38,018 bases of DNA from NCBI GenBank assembly GCA_035249465.1, contig DATFGL010000070.1:1-38018 (forward strand). Reading direction: 5' to 3'. Shown one piece after another: positions 22,176 to 30,204 of this stretch. Under the pieces are notes generated by a model. That model worked only from the letters and a program-made list of their open reading frames with translations, had not been told where the DNA came from and searched no databases. The number at the start of each line of letters is the position of its first letter. Within the stretch, counting starts at the first letter, position 1. The stretch comes from 66-474 sp035249465 (GTDB lineage Bacteria > Pseudomonadota > Gammaproteobacteria > Xanthomonadales > Rhodanobacteraceae). Made by a program: the position numbers and the translations under genes.

Positions 22176-22269
22176 TCGCTTGGTCCGAGCGTCAGGCCTG
22201 CAACATTATCGCATGAACCGGCCTTTCCCGCACGTGTATCCTGTTGATCCCTCTCCTGAAGCTCCGGGC

Positions 22270-22488
22270 ATGCAAAGTTTCGACGACGATCAGGGCCGCC
22301 ACTGGCAGGCCGCGCTGCTGGAGGCATCGTTCGGCAACGTGATGCTGATTTTCAGCCGCATCGGCGCCCCCGGGGTGTTGCACGTTGCGCTGGAAACCGC
22401 CAGCTTTCATGAGGCAGAACAATTGCTTGCCAGCGCGGATGCGGGCTCGCTCCGAAGCTTGCTGGCCAAGGCCCAACCCTGGACCTGA
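22270..22488 (+). CDS. Small conserved hypothetical protein of Lysobacterales type
   Basis: The 72-residue protein (MQSFDDDQGRHWQAALLEAS) resembles a small family seen in Xanthomonas relatives, with an N-terminal TDADGRxW-like motif and a C-terminal helix ending LRSLLAKA. No function is known. I start it at the ATG at 22270 because the conserved motif begins there; an ATG at 22213 would add 19 residues of unlikely sequence. Neither start has a good ribosome-binding site. It converges with the membrane-protein gene at 22500, and a CTGACGT/ACGTCAG hairpin (22485-22503) spans both stops. Confidence 0.62.
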   Translation: MQSFDDDQGRHWQAALLEASFGNVMLIFSRIGAPGVLHVALETASFHEAEQLLASADAGSLRSLLAKAQPWT

Positions 22489-22499
22489 CGTTTCGCACG

Positions 22500-22973
22500 T
22501 CAGCGCACGCGACCCGCGACTGCCAAGGCAAGCCCGGCCAGCGAACTCGCGAACACCAGGCCAAGCACGGTTCGGTAGGCCATCAGCCAACCCCGCCGCG
22601 GCCCACCGCGGGTCACCAGCAGGAACAGCGCGATGCCGCACGCAAACAGTACGGTGCCAACCAGCACCAGCGCGAATTGTTCGCACAAGGTGCCGATGAT
22701 CACCCCGAGGTTGCCGAGGTTGAACACGATCCACTCCCCGGCCCGCAAGCGCGGCCCAGGCACGCCGGCGGACAACCACGCCTGCCCGGCGCCGAACACG
22801 ATTTGCGCAACGCCCACGATCAGCACCAGATAAGCCGACATCCAGACCGGATGCTCGGCCGGATGATGTGCGACGACTGCGGCCACGAGGCCACCCGCGA
22901 CGATCGCGCCGGCACCGAGCGCAGCGAACGGCCTCGCCGCCCGCCAGCGCGCAGCCGCATCGGCGGTCAGCAC
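22500..22973 (-). CDS. Four-helix membrane protein, unknown function
   Basis: The 157-residue inner-membrane protein has four hydrophobic segments, at about 17-36, 44-63, 84-118 and 130-153. I recognise no family, and there are few polar residues in the helices. Its GTG start at 22973 overlaps the lipA stop by 7 nt (GTGCTGA), so it is the second gene of a lipA transcript. No functional link to lipoate is evident. Confidence 0.75.
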   Translation of the reverse strand: MLTADAAARWRAARPFAALGAGAIVAGGLVAAVVAHHPAEHPVWMSAYLVLIVGVAQIVFGAGQAWLSAGVPGPRLRAGEWIVFNLGNLGVIIGTLCEQFALVLVGTVLFACGIALFLLVTRGGPRRGWLMAYRTVLGLVFASSLAGLALAVAGRVR

Positions 22974-24001
22974 CTCAGTGCGGCCGTCTCGCGGATGCCG
23001 TCGGCGATCGCTGGATCAAGCCCGACGTTGTTGCGTTCCAGCACTTGTTCGGCGCGATAGCTGGAGCGCACCAGCGGTCCCGCAACGACTTCGAGAAAGC
23101 CCATGCCCAGCGCCATCGCCCGGTATTGCTGGAACTGTTCGGGCGCGACGAAGCGCGCGACCGGCAAATGGTTCTGGGTCGGCCGCATGTATTGGCCCAT
23201 CGTCACCACGTCCACGCCGGCGGCGCGGATGTCGGCGAGCGCGCGTTCGATCTCGCCGTCGGTTTCGCCAAGGCCCAGCATCATGCTGGTCTTGATGATG
23301 GTCTGTGGCGCGTAGCCCTTCGCAAATTTCAGGATATCCAGCGTTTGCCGATAGCCTGCACGCGCGTCGCGCACCGGATGCGTCAGGCGCTCGACCGTCT
23401 CGATGTTCTGCGCGTAAGTGGCAAGCCCGGCGTCCAGCACCGTCGCGACATGCTGGTGGCAGCCGGCGAAGTCCGGCGTCAGGGCTTCCACGGCCGTCTC
23501 CGTCACGCGGCCGTGGATCGCACGGATGCAGGCTGCGTAGTGCGCCGCACCGCCATCGGGCAGGTCGTCACGATCAACCGAAGTCAGCACCACGTACTTC
23601 AGATTCATCAGCGCCACGGCATCGGCGACACTCGCGGGTTCCATCGGATCCAGCCAGCCGTGAGGATTGCCGGTGGCTACCGAACAGAACTTGCACGCAC
23701 GCGTGCACACCGAACCCATCAGCATCAGCGTGGCGGTGCCGCGTCCCCAGCACTCGGCGATGTTGGGGCACCTCGATTCGGCGCACACCGTCGACAGCTT
23801 GTGCGTGCGCACGATGTCGCGGATTTCCTCGTACTTCGCGCCAGCCGGCAGCTTCACCCGCAACCACGGCGGCTTGCGCGCGGCATCAGGCACGCGGCTC
23901 AACGCGCTGGGGCGAATGCCGTCCTTGACCGCGCGCGTGCCCTGGGGACTCGTGAACTTGCTGCCCGGCGCCGGGCGTGCATTGCCGATCGTTTCGCTCA
24001 T
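22967..24001 (-). CDS. lipA: Lipoyl synthase LipA
   Basis: LipA is a radical-SAM enzyme that inserts two sulfur atoms into octanoyl groups on 2-oxoacid dehydrogenases and GcvH. The 344-residue protein has the auxiliary [4Fe-4S] cluster cysteines Cys73, Cys78 and Cys84 (CAESRCPNIAEC), the radical-SAM CxxxCxxC with Cys99, Cys103 and Cys106 (CTRACKFC), and the C-terminal RSSYRAEQV whose Ser ligates the auxiliary cluster. The ATG at 24001 gives a normal length. lipB, often adjacent, is not here; a rhomboid gene lies upstream instead. Confidence 0.97.
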   Translation of the reverse strand: MSETIGNARPAPGSKFTSPQGTRAVKDGIRPSALSRVPDAARKPPWLRVKLPAGAKYEEIRDIVRTHKLSTVCAESRCPNIAECWGRGTATLMLMGSVCTRACKFCSVATGNPHGWLDPMEPASVADAVALMNLKYVVLTSVDRDDLPDGGAAHYAACIRAIHGRVTETAVEALTPDFAGCHQHVATVLDAGLATYAQNIETVERLTHPVRDARAGYRQTLDILKFAKGYAPQTIIKTSMMLGLGETDGEIERALADIRAAGVDVVTMGQYMRPTQNHLPVARFVAPEQFQQYRAMALGMGFLEVVAGPLVRSSYRAEQVLERNNVGLDPAIADGIRETAALRC

Positions 24002-24131
24002 TGGAATTCCGGATCAGAAGACTCGCGGTGCTCGCACCGAGACCGTCCATTGTAGCGTTCGAGACCGGGACGCCGCCGGGAAACACCGGGCACACTCATG
24101 TGCGCGACTATTCGAACGAGCGGTGCGCCGT

Positions 24132-24743
24132 TTACATGCCGAAGGAAGGATGCAGCAGCTGCTGCACGAAGACCACGGTGACACGTGGCTCCATGATCAC
24201 CGTGAACAGCACGCCATAAGCCGCGCCCCACGAGTGCGCGCTGTGGTTGACGTAGCCGCCACCACGGTGGTCCATGTAGATCGAGTACCCGAGGAAGGCC
24301 ACCGCGTACAGGATCGCGGGCACCGGAATCACGAACACGATGATCATCGACCACGGCGACAGCAGGATGAAGGCGAACAGCACTGCCGACACCGCGCCGG
24401 AAGCGCCGAGGCTCTGGTAGTTCGCGTTGTTCCGGTTCTTGATGTACGTCGGCAGGATCGATACCAGCAGGCCGCCGAGATAGAACCAGAGGAACCCGAA
24501 CGACCCGAGGTAGCGCGCAAAAAATCCCTCCAGTGCGCGCCCGAAGAAGAACAGGGTGATCATGTTGAACAGCAGGTGCTGGAAATCCGCGTGCACCAGC
24601 CCGTAACTCAGCAGTCGCCAGTACTCGTGTTTCTTCTGGACCGCGGGCGGCCACAGCAGCAATCGCTGTATCAACTTGCGATCCTTGAACGCCATCCACG
24701 AAACGAGGCAGGTGATGGCAATGATCGCGATGGTCAACAGCAT
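24132..24743 (-). CDS. Rhomboid-family intramembrane serine protease
   Basis: Rhomboids cut transmembrane substrates within the membrane. The 203-residue protein has six or so membrane helices and the catalytic pair: Ser115 in LGASGAVSAV and His170 in NHSAHSWGAAYG. The conserved HADFQHLLFNM segment lies at 51-61, with GRALEG following. Both catalytic residues are present, so it is predicted to be active. A substrate cannot be inferred. It is upstream of lipA on the same strand, 130 bp away. Confidence 0.93.
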   Translation of the reverse strand: MLLTIAIIAITCLVSWMAFKDRKLIQRLLLWPPAVQKKHEYWRLLSYGLVHADFQHLLFNMITLFFFGRALEGFFARYLGSFGFLWFYLGGLLVSILPTYIKNRNNANYQSLGASGAVSAVLFAFILLSPWSMIIVFVIPVPAILYAVAFLGYSIYMDHRGGGYVNHSAHSWGAAYGVLFTVIMEPRVTVVFVQQLLHPSFGM

Positions 24744-24878
24744 GTCGGCTCGTTTCCTTCTAGGGACGGAGTGGTTTCACAGATGAATCCCTGCGACGCA
24801 GGTGTAAGTTTTCGTGACGTTTGGTGCCAGGCTGCGCGGACTGACAGGAGGCTATCGACAACATCTGAGGACGGCACC

Positions 24879-25654
24879 ATGCACGCACCGTTGAATACCG
24901 GCTCACCCAACAAGGCGCTGATATTAACCGCAGGTCTGCCGGTCATCGTGGAAACGGCTGCCGCCATGGCGTCGCAGCCCATCGTCGGTCCCCCGATCGC
25001 CATCGGCGAAACCGGCGCCGCCGTGGCCGACCCGCTGGTGCCCGTGCCCGTGGAAACGCCCTGCGTGGTGACGCCGTACACGGCCAGTTCGACCACCGGG
25101 ACGTTCGACGACTACGCCGATCATCCTTTCAGCCACACGCCGCCCGCCGCCTGCCATGGTCCGTGGAACAAGGTCGTATTCAAGGCCGACTACCACTGAC
25201 GGGCGCGCTCACCCAGGACACCGACAGCGGCATACATCCGGTGCAGTCCGACACGGCCAATCCCGACGGCGTCCATTTCGCCCTCGCCGTCACTTCGCGC
25301 CACAGCCTCAAACTGGTCATTCCCGTTGACGATGGGCATCAATGTACCGGTCGCCAGCGACGGCAGCGAAACCCAGGCGGTCACAGTCAACCAGAACTAC
25401 TCGCGGCAATACAGCGAAGGCGGCCCCGGCCGACATTTCGCATCGAGCCGCAGCCAGTCCGACAACACTGCCGACACCCTGAACTTCGACGCGAGCGGGG
25501 CCTTCACCGGGCCGACCGGACAGCAGGCGTCGCGGGGCTAAGTGTTCACCGATTCGCGCGGCGCGTGCTACAGCCGCAGCGTGAGCGCCGTCACGGGCGC
25601 GGTCACGCAGGTGATCGACGGCAGCACATGCCAGACGCACGTGCGCGGGCGTTG
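24879..25654 (+). pseudogene. Broken PNGase-A-like peptide N-glycosidase gene
   Basis: The start is intact: ATG at 24879 with GAGGA upstream. The first 106 codons (to a TGA at 25197-25199) contain FDDYADHPFSHTPPAACHG and PWNKVVFKADY, like the opening of PNGase-A-type (PF12222) peptide-N-glycosidases. Protein-like sequence continues in another frame from 25196 (LTQDTDSGIHPVQSDTANPD), then in the first frame from about 25326 (VTVNQNYSRQY). It crosses a TAA at 25540, where VFTDSRGACYSRSVSAV follows directly, and ends at a TGA at 25652-25654. So there are at least two frame changes and one in-frame stop. The total is far shorter than an intact family member, so the central catalytic part is probably deleted. 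The family assignment is from motif resemblance only. Confidence 0.55.
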
Positions 25655-25807
25655 ATGGCGTTTGACGCTTGACGATCGCCGCATGCACGGTGGCCGTCGC
25701 GCCACCCAAGGTAGTATGCTGGGGAGCGTTTCGATTCTCCGGATTCCGACTGCCGACGGCGCCCGCAAACCGCAAGGGCGCCCCAACCTACCGCGCGAGG
25801 ATTGTCC

Positions 25808-26677
25808 ATGTCACCGTTCCACCGAATCCATTTCGTTGCCACCGCCTTCGTGATCGGCGTCGCCGGTGCCTGCATGGTTCCTCCCGCGATCGCCAGCTCA
25901 CCGGTCAGCGTGACCTTTCAGCCCAACACCCATTGGGTCCAGGAAGTGGACACCCTCGACCACTACGACTACTACCACGATTATTCGGTTGCGATCGAGC
26001 CCGGCAAGATCCTGCAGATCAACCTGATCACTCGCGACCCCAACATCTTCTTCAAGATCAAGAACGAAACCAGCGGCAAGCAGCTGGTCGACACTTACAA
26101 GACCGGTGCCACCACCTGGTCGGCCCCCGCCGGGACAGCGGCGGCGACCTACACGATCCACGTTTACGTCCAGCCCGACGCGATGCAGCGCGACGAAAAA
26201 CCGAAGTACGCACTGCAGATTGGCCAATACGGCCAGTCGGACATGCAGGTCGAAGCCACCACGGTGACCTTCGAAAACAACAATCCATGGGCGCAGGAAG
26301 TGGGGACGCTGGATGCGCAAGGTTCGGCGCGTGATTACGCGGTCGCGGTGACGGCGGGCCAGATGCTCGCGGTGAATCTTGTCACCCAGAATGCAAACGT
26401 GCATTTCAAGGTCGAAGCAAACGGACAGAAGCTGGTCGACAGCGCCGACACGCACGCCGCGACGTGGTCCGCCCCGGTTGCCGCGGCCGGCACCTACACG
26501 GTCAACGTGTATGCCGACCCCTCCGCGCTGCCGCCCGGCACCCGTGCGGGCTATACGTTGCAGATCGGACATTACGCACAGAACGAGACGCAAGCCGCGC
26601 CGGCGGGAACGGTGGCGGCGCCCGCTTCGACGGCAACCGCGGCAACCCCGGCGACAGCGGGTACCAGCGGCAACTGA
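25808..26677 (+). CDS. Secreted protein with a duplicated beta-rich domain
   Basis: The 289-residue protein has a signal peptide (about 1-29) and two copies of a domain of about 105 residues. Copy 1 starts VTFQPNTHWVQEVDTLD and ends YALQIGQYGQ; copy 2 starts VTFENNNPWAQEVGTLD and ends YTLQIGHYAQ. Both contain KQLVD or QKLVD, then TTWSAP or ATWSAP, then TYTIHVY or TYTVNVY at matching places. The fold is probably a beta sandwich, similar in feel to PPC (bacterial pre-peptidase C-terminal) domains. An Ala/Thr/Pro-rich tail follows. The ATG at 25808 has GAGG seven nt upstream. I cannot name a family; it may bind a ligand or polymer outside the cell. Confidence 0.78.
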   Translation: MSPFHRIHFVATAFVIGVAGACMVPPAIASSPVSVTFQPNTHWVQEVDTLDHYDYYHDYSVAIEPGKILQINLITRDPNIFFKIKNETSGKQLVDTYKTGATTWSAPAGTAAATYTIHVYVQPDAMQRDEKPKYALQIGQYGQSDMQVEATTVTFENNNPWAQEVGTLDAQGSARDYAVAVTAGQMLAVNLVTQNANVHFKVEANGQKLVDSADTHAATWSAPVAAAGTYTVNVYADPSALPPGTRAGYTLQIGHYAQNETQAAPAGTVAAPASTATAATPATAGTSGN

Positions 26678-26853
26678 TGCGGCGCGCAGCGCGCCGCACC
26701 GCATCCCGGCGCGCGCGACCCCGTGCCTTTCAGCACGGTCGCGCGCAAGCGTGCATCGCCAAGCAACACCGCCTTGGCGGCATCAAGTACTGGGAGCAGA
26801 GCCTCGATCCGACGGACGAGTTGCTCGACGCGATCTGGCGCGGGCTGCATTGA
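26677..26853 (+). CDS. Uncertain small ORF after the duplicated-domain gene
   Basis: The ATG overlaps the preceding stop (TGATG), giving 58 codons. The first half is Arg/Ala-rich and lies in strong hairpins: TGCGGCGCG/CGCGCCGCA at 26678-26698, and a second GCGCGCGACC/GGTCGCGCGC stem-loop just after. The second half (CIAKQHRLGGIKYWEQSL, then DPTDELLDAIWRGLH) has the codon composition of a real gene. It could be a coupled small protein or the remnant of a lost gene. The hairpins may instead be the terminator of the upstream gene. Confidence 0.32.
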   Translation: MRRAARRTASRRARPRAFQHGRAQACIAKQHRLGGIKYWEQSLDPTDELLDAIWRGLH

Positions 26854-26874
26854 GCCCGCGCCCGGCCGGCAAAT

Positions 26875-27660
26875 TCACTTCGCCGGCTTCTTGAACCGGT
26901 AGATGAACTGGCTGGTATGGCCGCGGATCGACGGATCGAACACCTTGATGTTCAGCGGGTCTTTCGGGTTGACCAGCGCGTCGCTGGAACCATCGAACAC
27001 GAAACCGGCCGATTCCACTTCCTGCTTCACCACTTCGGGATCGATCCGGTGCAGCGTGTTGGTGTCGCTGATGCCGGAGCCCGCTGGCGCGATGTGGTCG
27101 ATCACGACGAACACACCGCCCGGTTTCAGCGCATCGTAAACCTCCTTGTCGAACTTCTTCATGTCCACCGGGCCCATGAACGGGTCGTGGTAGTCGTGAT
27201 AGTTCTGCGAGGTGAACACGACGTCCACTTTTTGCGGCACGCTGAGCTGCGCAGCCGGCTGCTTGAGCAGGCTGACATTCGTGTAGGTGTCTTTCGCGAG
27301 GCCTTGCCAGTTTGCGAAGCTCTTGGCCGAGTACTTCGCCGTCTCGTCCGGCCACACGGTATAGACGTGGCCCTGCCGCCCGACGATCCGGCTGAACACA
27401 CGCGTCCAGTAGCCGCTGCCAGGCACCAACTCGAGAACCCTGTCGCCTGGCTTGACACCGCTGAACACCATCACGTCAGCCATCTTGCGGCGCGCGTCGT
27501 CCTTCTTGTCCGCGGCGCGCGCGGGGTCATTCATGGCCTTGGTGACATAGGCGGGAATCTTCACGGCGCCGGAACCGGATGCCGCGGGCGCGGAAGACTG
27601 CGCGACAGCAACCAGAGGCAGCAACAACAGGCCCATCAGGGCACAGGCTTGCATTCGCAT
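26875..27660 (-). CDS. Predicted exported SAM-methyltransferase-like protein
   Basis: This 261-residue protein starts with a signal peptide (MRMQACALMGLLLLPLVAVAQ, cleavage near 21). A class-I methyltransferase fold follows: DRVLELVPGSGYWTRVFSR is motif I, KVDVVFTSQNYHDYHD comes later, then LKPGGVFVVIDHIAP. This matches a group of predicted exported methyltransferases (COG4798). SAM is made in the cytoplasm, so an exported SAM enzyme is odd: the protein may use another ligand, be retained, or have lost methylation. The ATG at 27660 is the only start that includes the signal peptide. It follows the STAS-like gene by 83 bp. Confidence 0.82.
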   Translation of the reverse strand: MRMQACALMGLLLLPLVAVAQSSAPAASGSGAVKIPAYVTKAMNDPARAADKKDDARRKMADVMVFSGVKPGDRVLELVPGSGYWTRVFSRIVGRQGHVYTVWPDETAKYSAKSFANWQGLAKDTYTNVSLLKQPAAQLSVPQKVDVVFTSQNYHDYHDPFMGPVDMKKFDKEVYDALKPGGVFVVIDHIAPAGSGISDTNTLHRIDPEVVKQEVESAGFVFDGSSDALVNPKDPLNIKVFDPSIRGHTSQFIYRFKKPAK

Positions 27661-27743
27661 GGCGTTCTCCTGGGTTCGAGTCAGTCATTGTGCTCCGAAA
27701 CCGACCGCGGCCGCTACTCACGGGTTGACCACGCACGAGGCGA

Positions 27744-28124
27744 TCATTCCGTCGCGCGACGACCAGACAGCCACTCCAGCCCACGCTCGCGGGTCTCGAA
27801 CAAGTTGCTGATGAAGCCCTGGTTCATTCCGAACGCAATGCCGAAGCGGTCTTCCGAGATGAACTCACGGCGGGTGACCAGCGCCATTCGTACCGATCCC
27901 CTGCCCGCCTTGGCCCATTCGCCCATCAGCCAGAAGCGCATCTCGACCGACGGCGGCTCGACGCCCGTGATGCCGGTCATGTCCACCAGCAACCTGCCCA
28001 CCCCGCGCGCCTTGGCGCGCAGGATCGCGTCGGTAATCTGGTGCACGCCGCCCACGAGGTCGTGTTCGCCGCTGATGGAAAAAAAGGCGATGTCTCCGAG
28101 CACTTCGAACGAAGACTGACCCAT
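27744..28124 (-). CDS. STAS-like / SpoIIAA-like protein
   Basis: The 126-residue protein has the pattern of a STAS or SpoIIAA-like domain: an opening strand pair (FEVLGDIAFFSISGEHDL), a helix (HQITDAILRAKARG), then RLLVDMTGITGVEPP in the place where anti-anti-sigma factors carry their phosphorylated Ser/Thr, and a C-terminal helix. Such domains act in phosphorylation-dependent switches or lipid binding. Thr50 or Thr53 would be the candidate site here, but this is tentative. The start at 28124 gives a full-length domain. It lies 92 bp downstream of the diguanylate cyclase gene on the same strand. Confidence 0.6.
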   Translation of the reverse strand: MGQSSFEVLGDIAFFSISGEHDLVGGVHQITDAILRAKARGVGRLLVDMTGITGVEPPSVEMRFWLMGEWAKAGRGSVRMALVTRREFISEDRFGIAFGMNQGFISNLFETRERGLEWLSGRRATE

Positions 28125-28216
28125 GGGACACCCAACGGCAACGCGCGGGACGTGGCACGGATGGTAGCACCGGCAAGCCGCCGTCAAACGTGCCGCCCGG
28201 CCCTTCGAAAACAGCC

Positions 28217-29275
28217 TCAGTTCGCCACCACGAAGCGATTGCGTCCGGCCAGTTTGGCCCGATACAGCGCGGCATCGGCGCCCTTGACCCACTCCCGGAT
28301 GTTGTTCGTCGTGGCCGGGCTGCGCGCGAGCCCGATGCTCAGGGTGCAGCGCAGGCCGGGCGCCCGTTCGAACAACGAACAGGCCGCGCCGGAACGGATC
28401 CGCTCCGCCACCGTCGCGGCCGCATGCATGTCGACGCCACACAGCACCACGGCGAATTCGTCACCACCATAACGCCCCGCCAAATCGCCCTCGCGCAGGC
28501 TGCCGCGGATGATTGCGCCAACTTGCCGGATCACCTCGTCACCCGCCGTGTGGCCATGCTGGTCGTTGGTGTGCTTGAAGTGATCGATGTCGATCAGCAA
28601 CATCACCGCGTCCTCGCAGCAGTGGCGCAGCATCACGGCGGTGACCGCGTCCTCCCAATGTTTGCGATTCAACAAGCCACTCAAGCTGTCGATGCTGCCC
28701 ATGCGCAGCAGTTGGCGGTTCTGCATGCGCACGCGCCGCGCCAGGCTGCGCATGATCGCGCCCAGCGTCATCGGGAAAACCACCAGCAGTGGCAGCGATG
28801 CCAGCAACTCCACGGTATCGGTTGCCGGCGCGAATGAAAGACCGTTCGCCACCGCGGCCACGCAGCAAGCCAGCGCCTGGATCACCAGCCCGCGCAGCAG
28901 CAGCCAGCGCCCGTCGACCGCGATCAGCGTGATCGCGAACATCGTCGCCAGCAGCATGCTCGGCAACAGGCTGAACTGCATCAGGGCGATCCAGACGCCG
29001 CCCATCGCCGCATCGCCGATGAAAAAGCGTTGGTCGAGCGCGGTCGGCTCACGACACCGGCGCAGCACCAGCCACGCGACGTGCGGCCATGCCAGTGCGT
29101 ACACCGCCAGCATCACCCATACCGACGCAGGCACCCCGCGCCGGTACAACACCGTCGCCACCATGACCGCGCCCAGCATCAGGCCCAGCGTACGCAACCC
29201 GTGCGAACGCCGCAGGACGCGACGGGAATCGTCGGCCGTAATGGCGCTGCTGGCTGGCAGTACGTCGAAGGACAT
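28217..29275 (-). CDS. MASE2-GGDEF membrane diguanylate cyclase
   Basis: This inner-membrane enzyme makes the second messenger cyclic di-GMP from two GTP. The 352-residue protein has a MASE2 sensor domain at about 23-180 with several helices and the family segment YALAWPHVAWLVLRR, followed by a GGDEF domain (190-352). The active-site motif is GRYGGDEF (267-274), intact, and the inhibitory site RxxD (Arg261 to Asp264) is present, so product feedback is expected. This layout is that of E. coli DgcC (AdrA/YaiC), a regulator of cellulose. The ATG at 29275 excludes a non-conserved Cys-rich extension upstream. Confidence 0.93.
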   Translation of the reverse strand: MSFDVLPASSAITADDSRRVLRRSHGLRTLGLMLGAVMVATVLYRRGVPASVWVMLAVYALAWPHVAWLVLRRCREPTALDQRFFIGDAAMGGVWIALMQFSLLPSMLLATMFAITLIAVDGRWLLLRGLVIQALACCVAAVANGLSFAPATDTVELLASLPLLVVFPMTLGAIMRSLARRVRMQNRQLLRMGSIDSLSGLLNRKHWEDAVTAVMLRHCCEDAVMLLIDIDHFKHTNDQHGHTAGDEVIRQVGAIIRGSLREGDLAGRYGGDEFAVVLCGVDMHAAATVAERIRSGAACSLFERAPGLRCTLSIGLARSPATTNNIREWVKGADAALYRAKLAGRNRFVVAN

Positions 29276-29357
29276 TTCCGCGAAGCACTCTGGTGGCCCA
29301 GGCAGTACGGAGCAAGGCCGATGCCATGCACGTCCGCGCAAGTGCACAACCCGGACA

Positions 29358-29369
29358 TTGTCGCGACAA
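29358..29369. promoter_or_regulatory. Perfect 12 bp palindrome upstream of the cyclase gene
   Basis: TTGTCGCGACAA lies 83 bp upstream of the diguanylate cyclase start, in the 167 bp gap to the ABC permease gene. It could be a transcription factor site, but a 12 bp palindrome can occur by chance in this GC-rich sequence. Confidence 0.25.
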
Positions 29370-29442
29370 CATGTGATGCAGTACACACGGGGACACACTT
29401 GTTCACCCGCGGCACGCTTTGTCCAGCCGGATCAACCCACCG

Positions 29443-30204
29443 TCACGCCTTGAGGCGCCAGCCTGTCCGGAATATCCACCACACGCCGGTCAGGCACAAC
29501 GCAAGGAACACCAGCGTCGCGGCCACGCTGATACCGACGTTCACGTCGGCAAGCCCGTAGAAACTCCAGCGGAACCCGGAAATCAGATACACCACGGGGT
29601 TGAACAGCGTCACCTTCTGCCAGAACGGCGGCAGCATGTGGATCGAATAGAAACTGCCGCCGAGGAAGGTCAGCGGCGTGATGATCATCAACGGCACGAC
29701 TTGCAGCTTCTCGAAGTTGTCGGCCCAGATTCCGATGATGAAACCGAACAGGCTGAAGGCGACCGTGGTCATCACCAGGAACAGGATCATCACCGCGGGA
29801 TGCGCGATCGAGTAATCCACGAACACGCGCGCGGTAGCGAGGATGATCAGCCCCACGACGACGGCCTTTGTCGCGGCCGCACCGACGTAACCGGTGATGA
29901 TTTCGAGATACGACAATGGCGCCGAATGCACTTCGTAGATCGTGCCCACGAACTTCGGGAAATAAATCCCGAACGAAGCATTCGACACGCTCTGCATCAG
30001 CAGCGACAGCATCACGAGGCCGGGAATGATGAAGGCCGCGTAGCTGACGCCTTCGACACTGGTGATGCGCGAGCCGATCGCCGAACCGAACACCACGAAG
30101 TACAGTGACGTGGAAACCACCGGCGACAGCACGCTCTGCATCAGCGTGCGCCCGGTGCGCGCCATCTCGAACTTGTAGATCGCGCGGATGCCGTGAAGAT
30201 TCAT
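29443..30204 (-). CDS. YadH-like ABC-2 exporter permease
   Basis: The 253-residue permease has six membrane helices and belongs to the ABC-2 (type V-like) exporter class. It opens MNLHGIRAIYKFEMARTGRT and contains the ABC-2 signature region near LTFLGGSFYSIHMLPPFWQ, close to the YadH family. The substrate is not known. The ATG at 30204 overlaps the ATPase stop (ATGA), so the two are coupled. Longer in-frame starts lie in the ATPase gene and are not real. Confidence 0.9.
   Translation of the reverse strand: MNLHGIRAIYKFEMARTGRTLMQSVLSPVVSTSLYFVVFGSAIGSRITSVEGVSYAAFIIPGLVMLSLLMQSVSNASFGIYFPKFVGTIYEVHSAPLSYLEIITGYVGAAATKAVVVGLIILATARVFVDYSIAHPAVMILFLVMTTVAFSLFGFIIGIWADNFEKLQVVPLMIITPLTFLGGSFYSIHMLPPFWQKVTLFNPVVYLISGFRWSFYGLADVNVGISVAATLVFLALCLTGVWWIFRTGWRLKA

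Noticed and set aside
22485..22503. CTGACGT/ACGTCAG hairpin as a terminator between convergent genes
   Set aside because: It has only a 7 bp stem and no T run on either strand, so it was not listed as a terminator.
24734..25096. Minus-strand ORF of 120 codons over the PNGase-A-like relic
   Set aside because: It overlaps the start of the rhomboid gene and reads antisense to protein-like plus-strand sequence. It has no ribosome-binding site.
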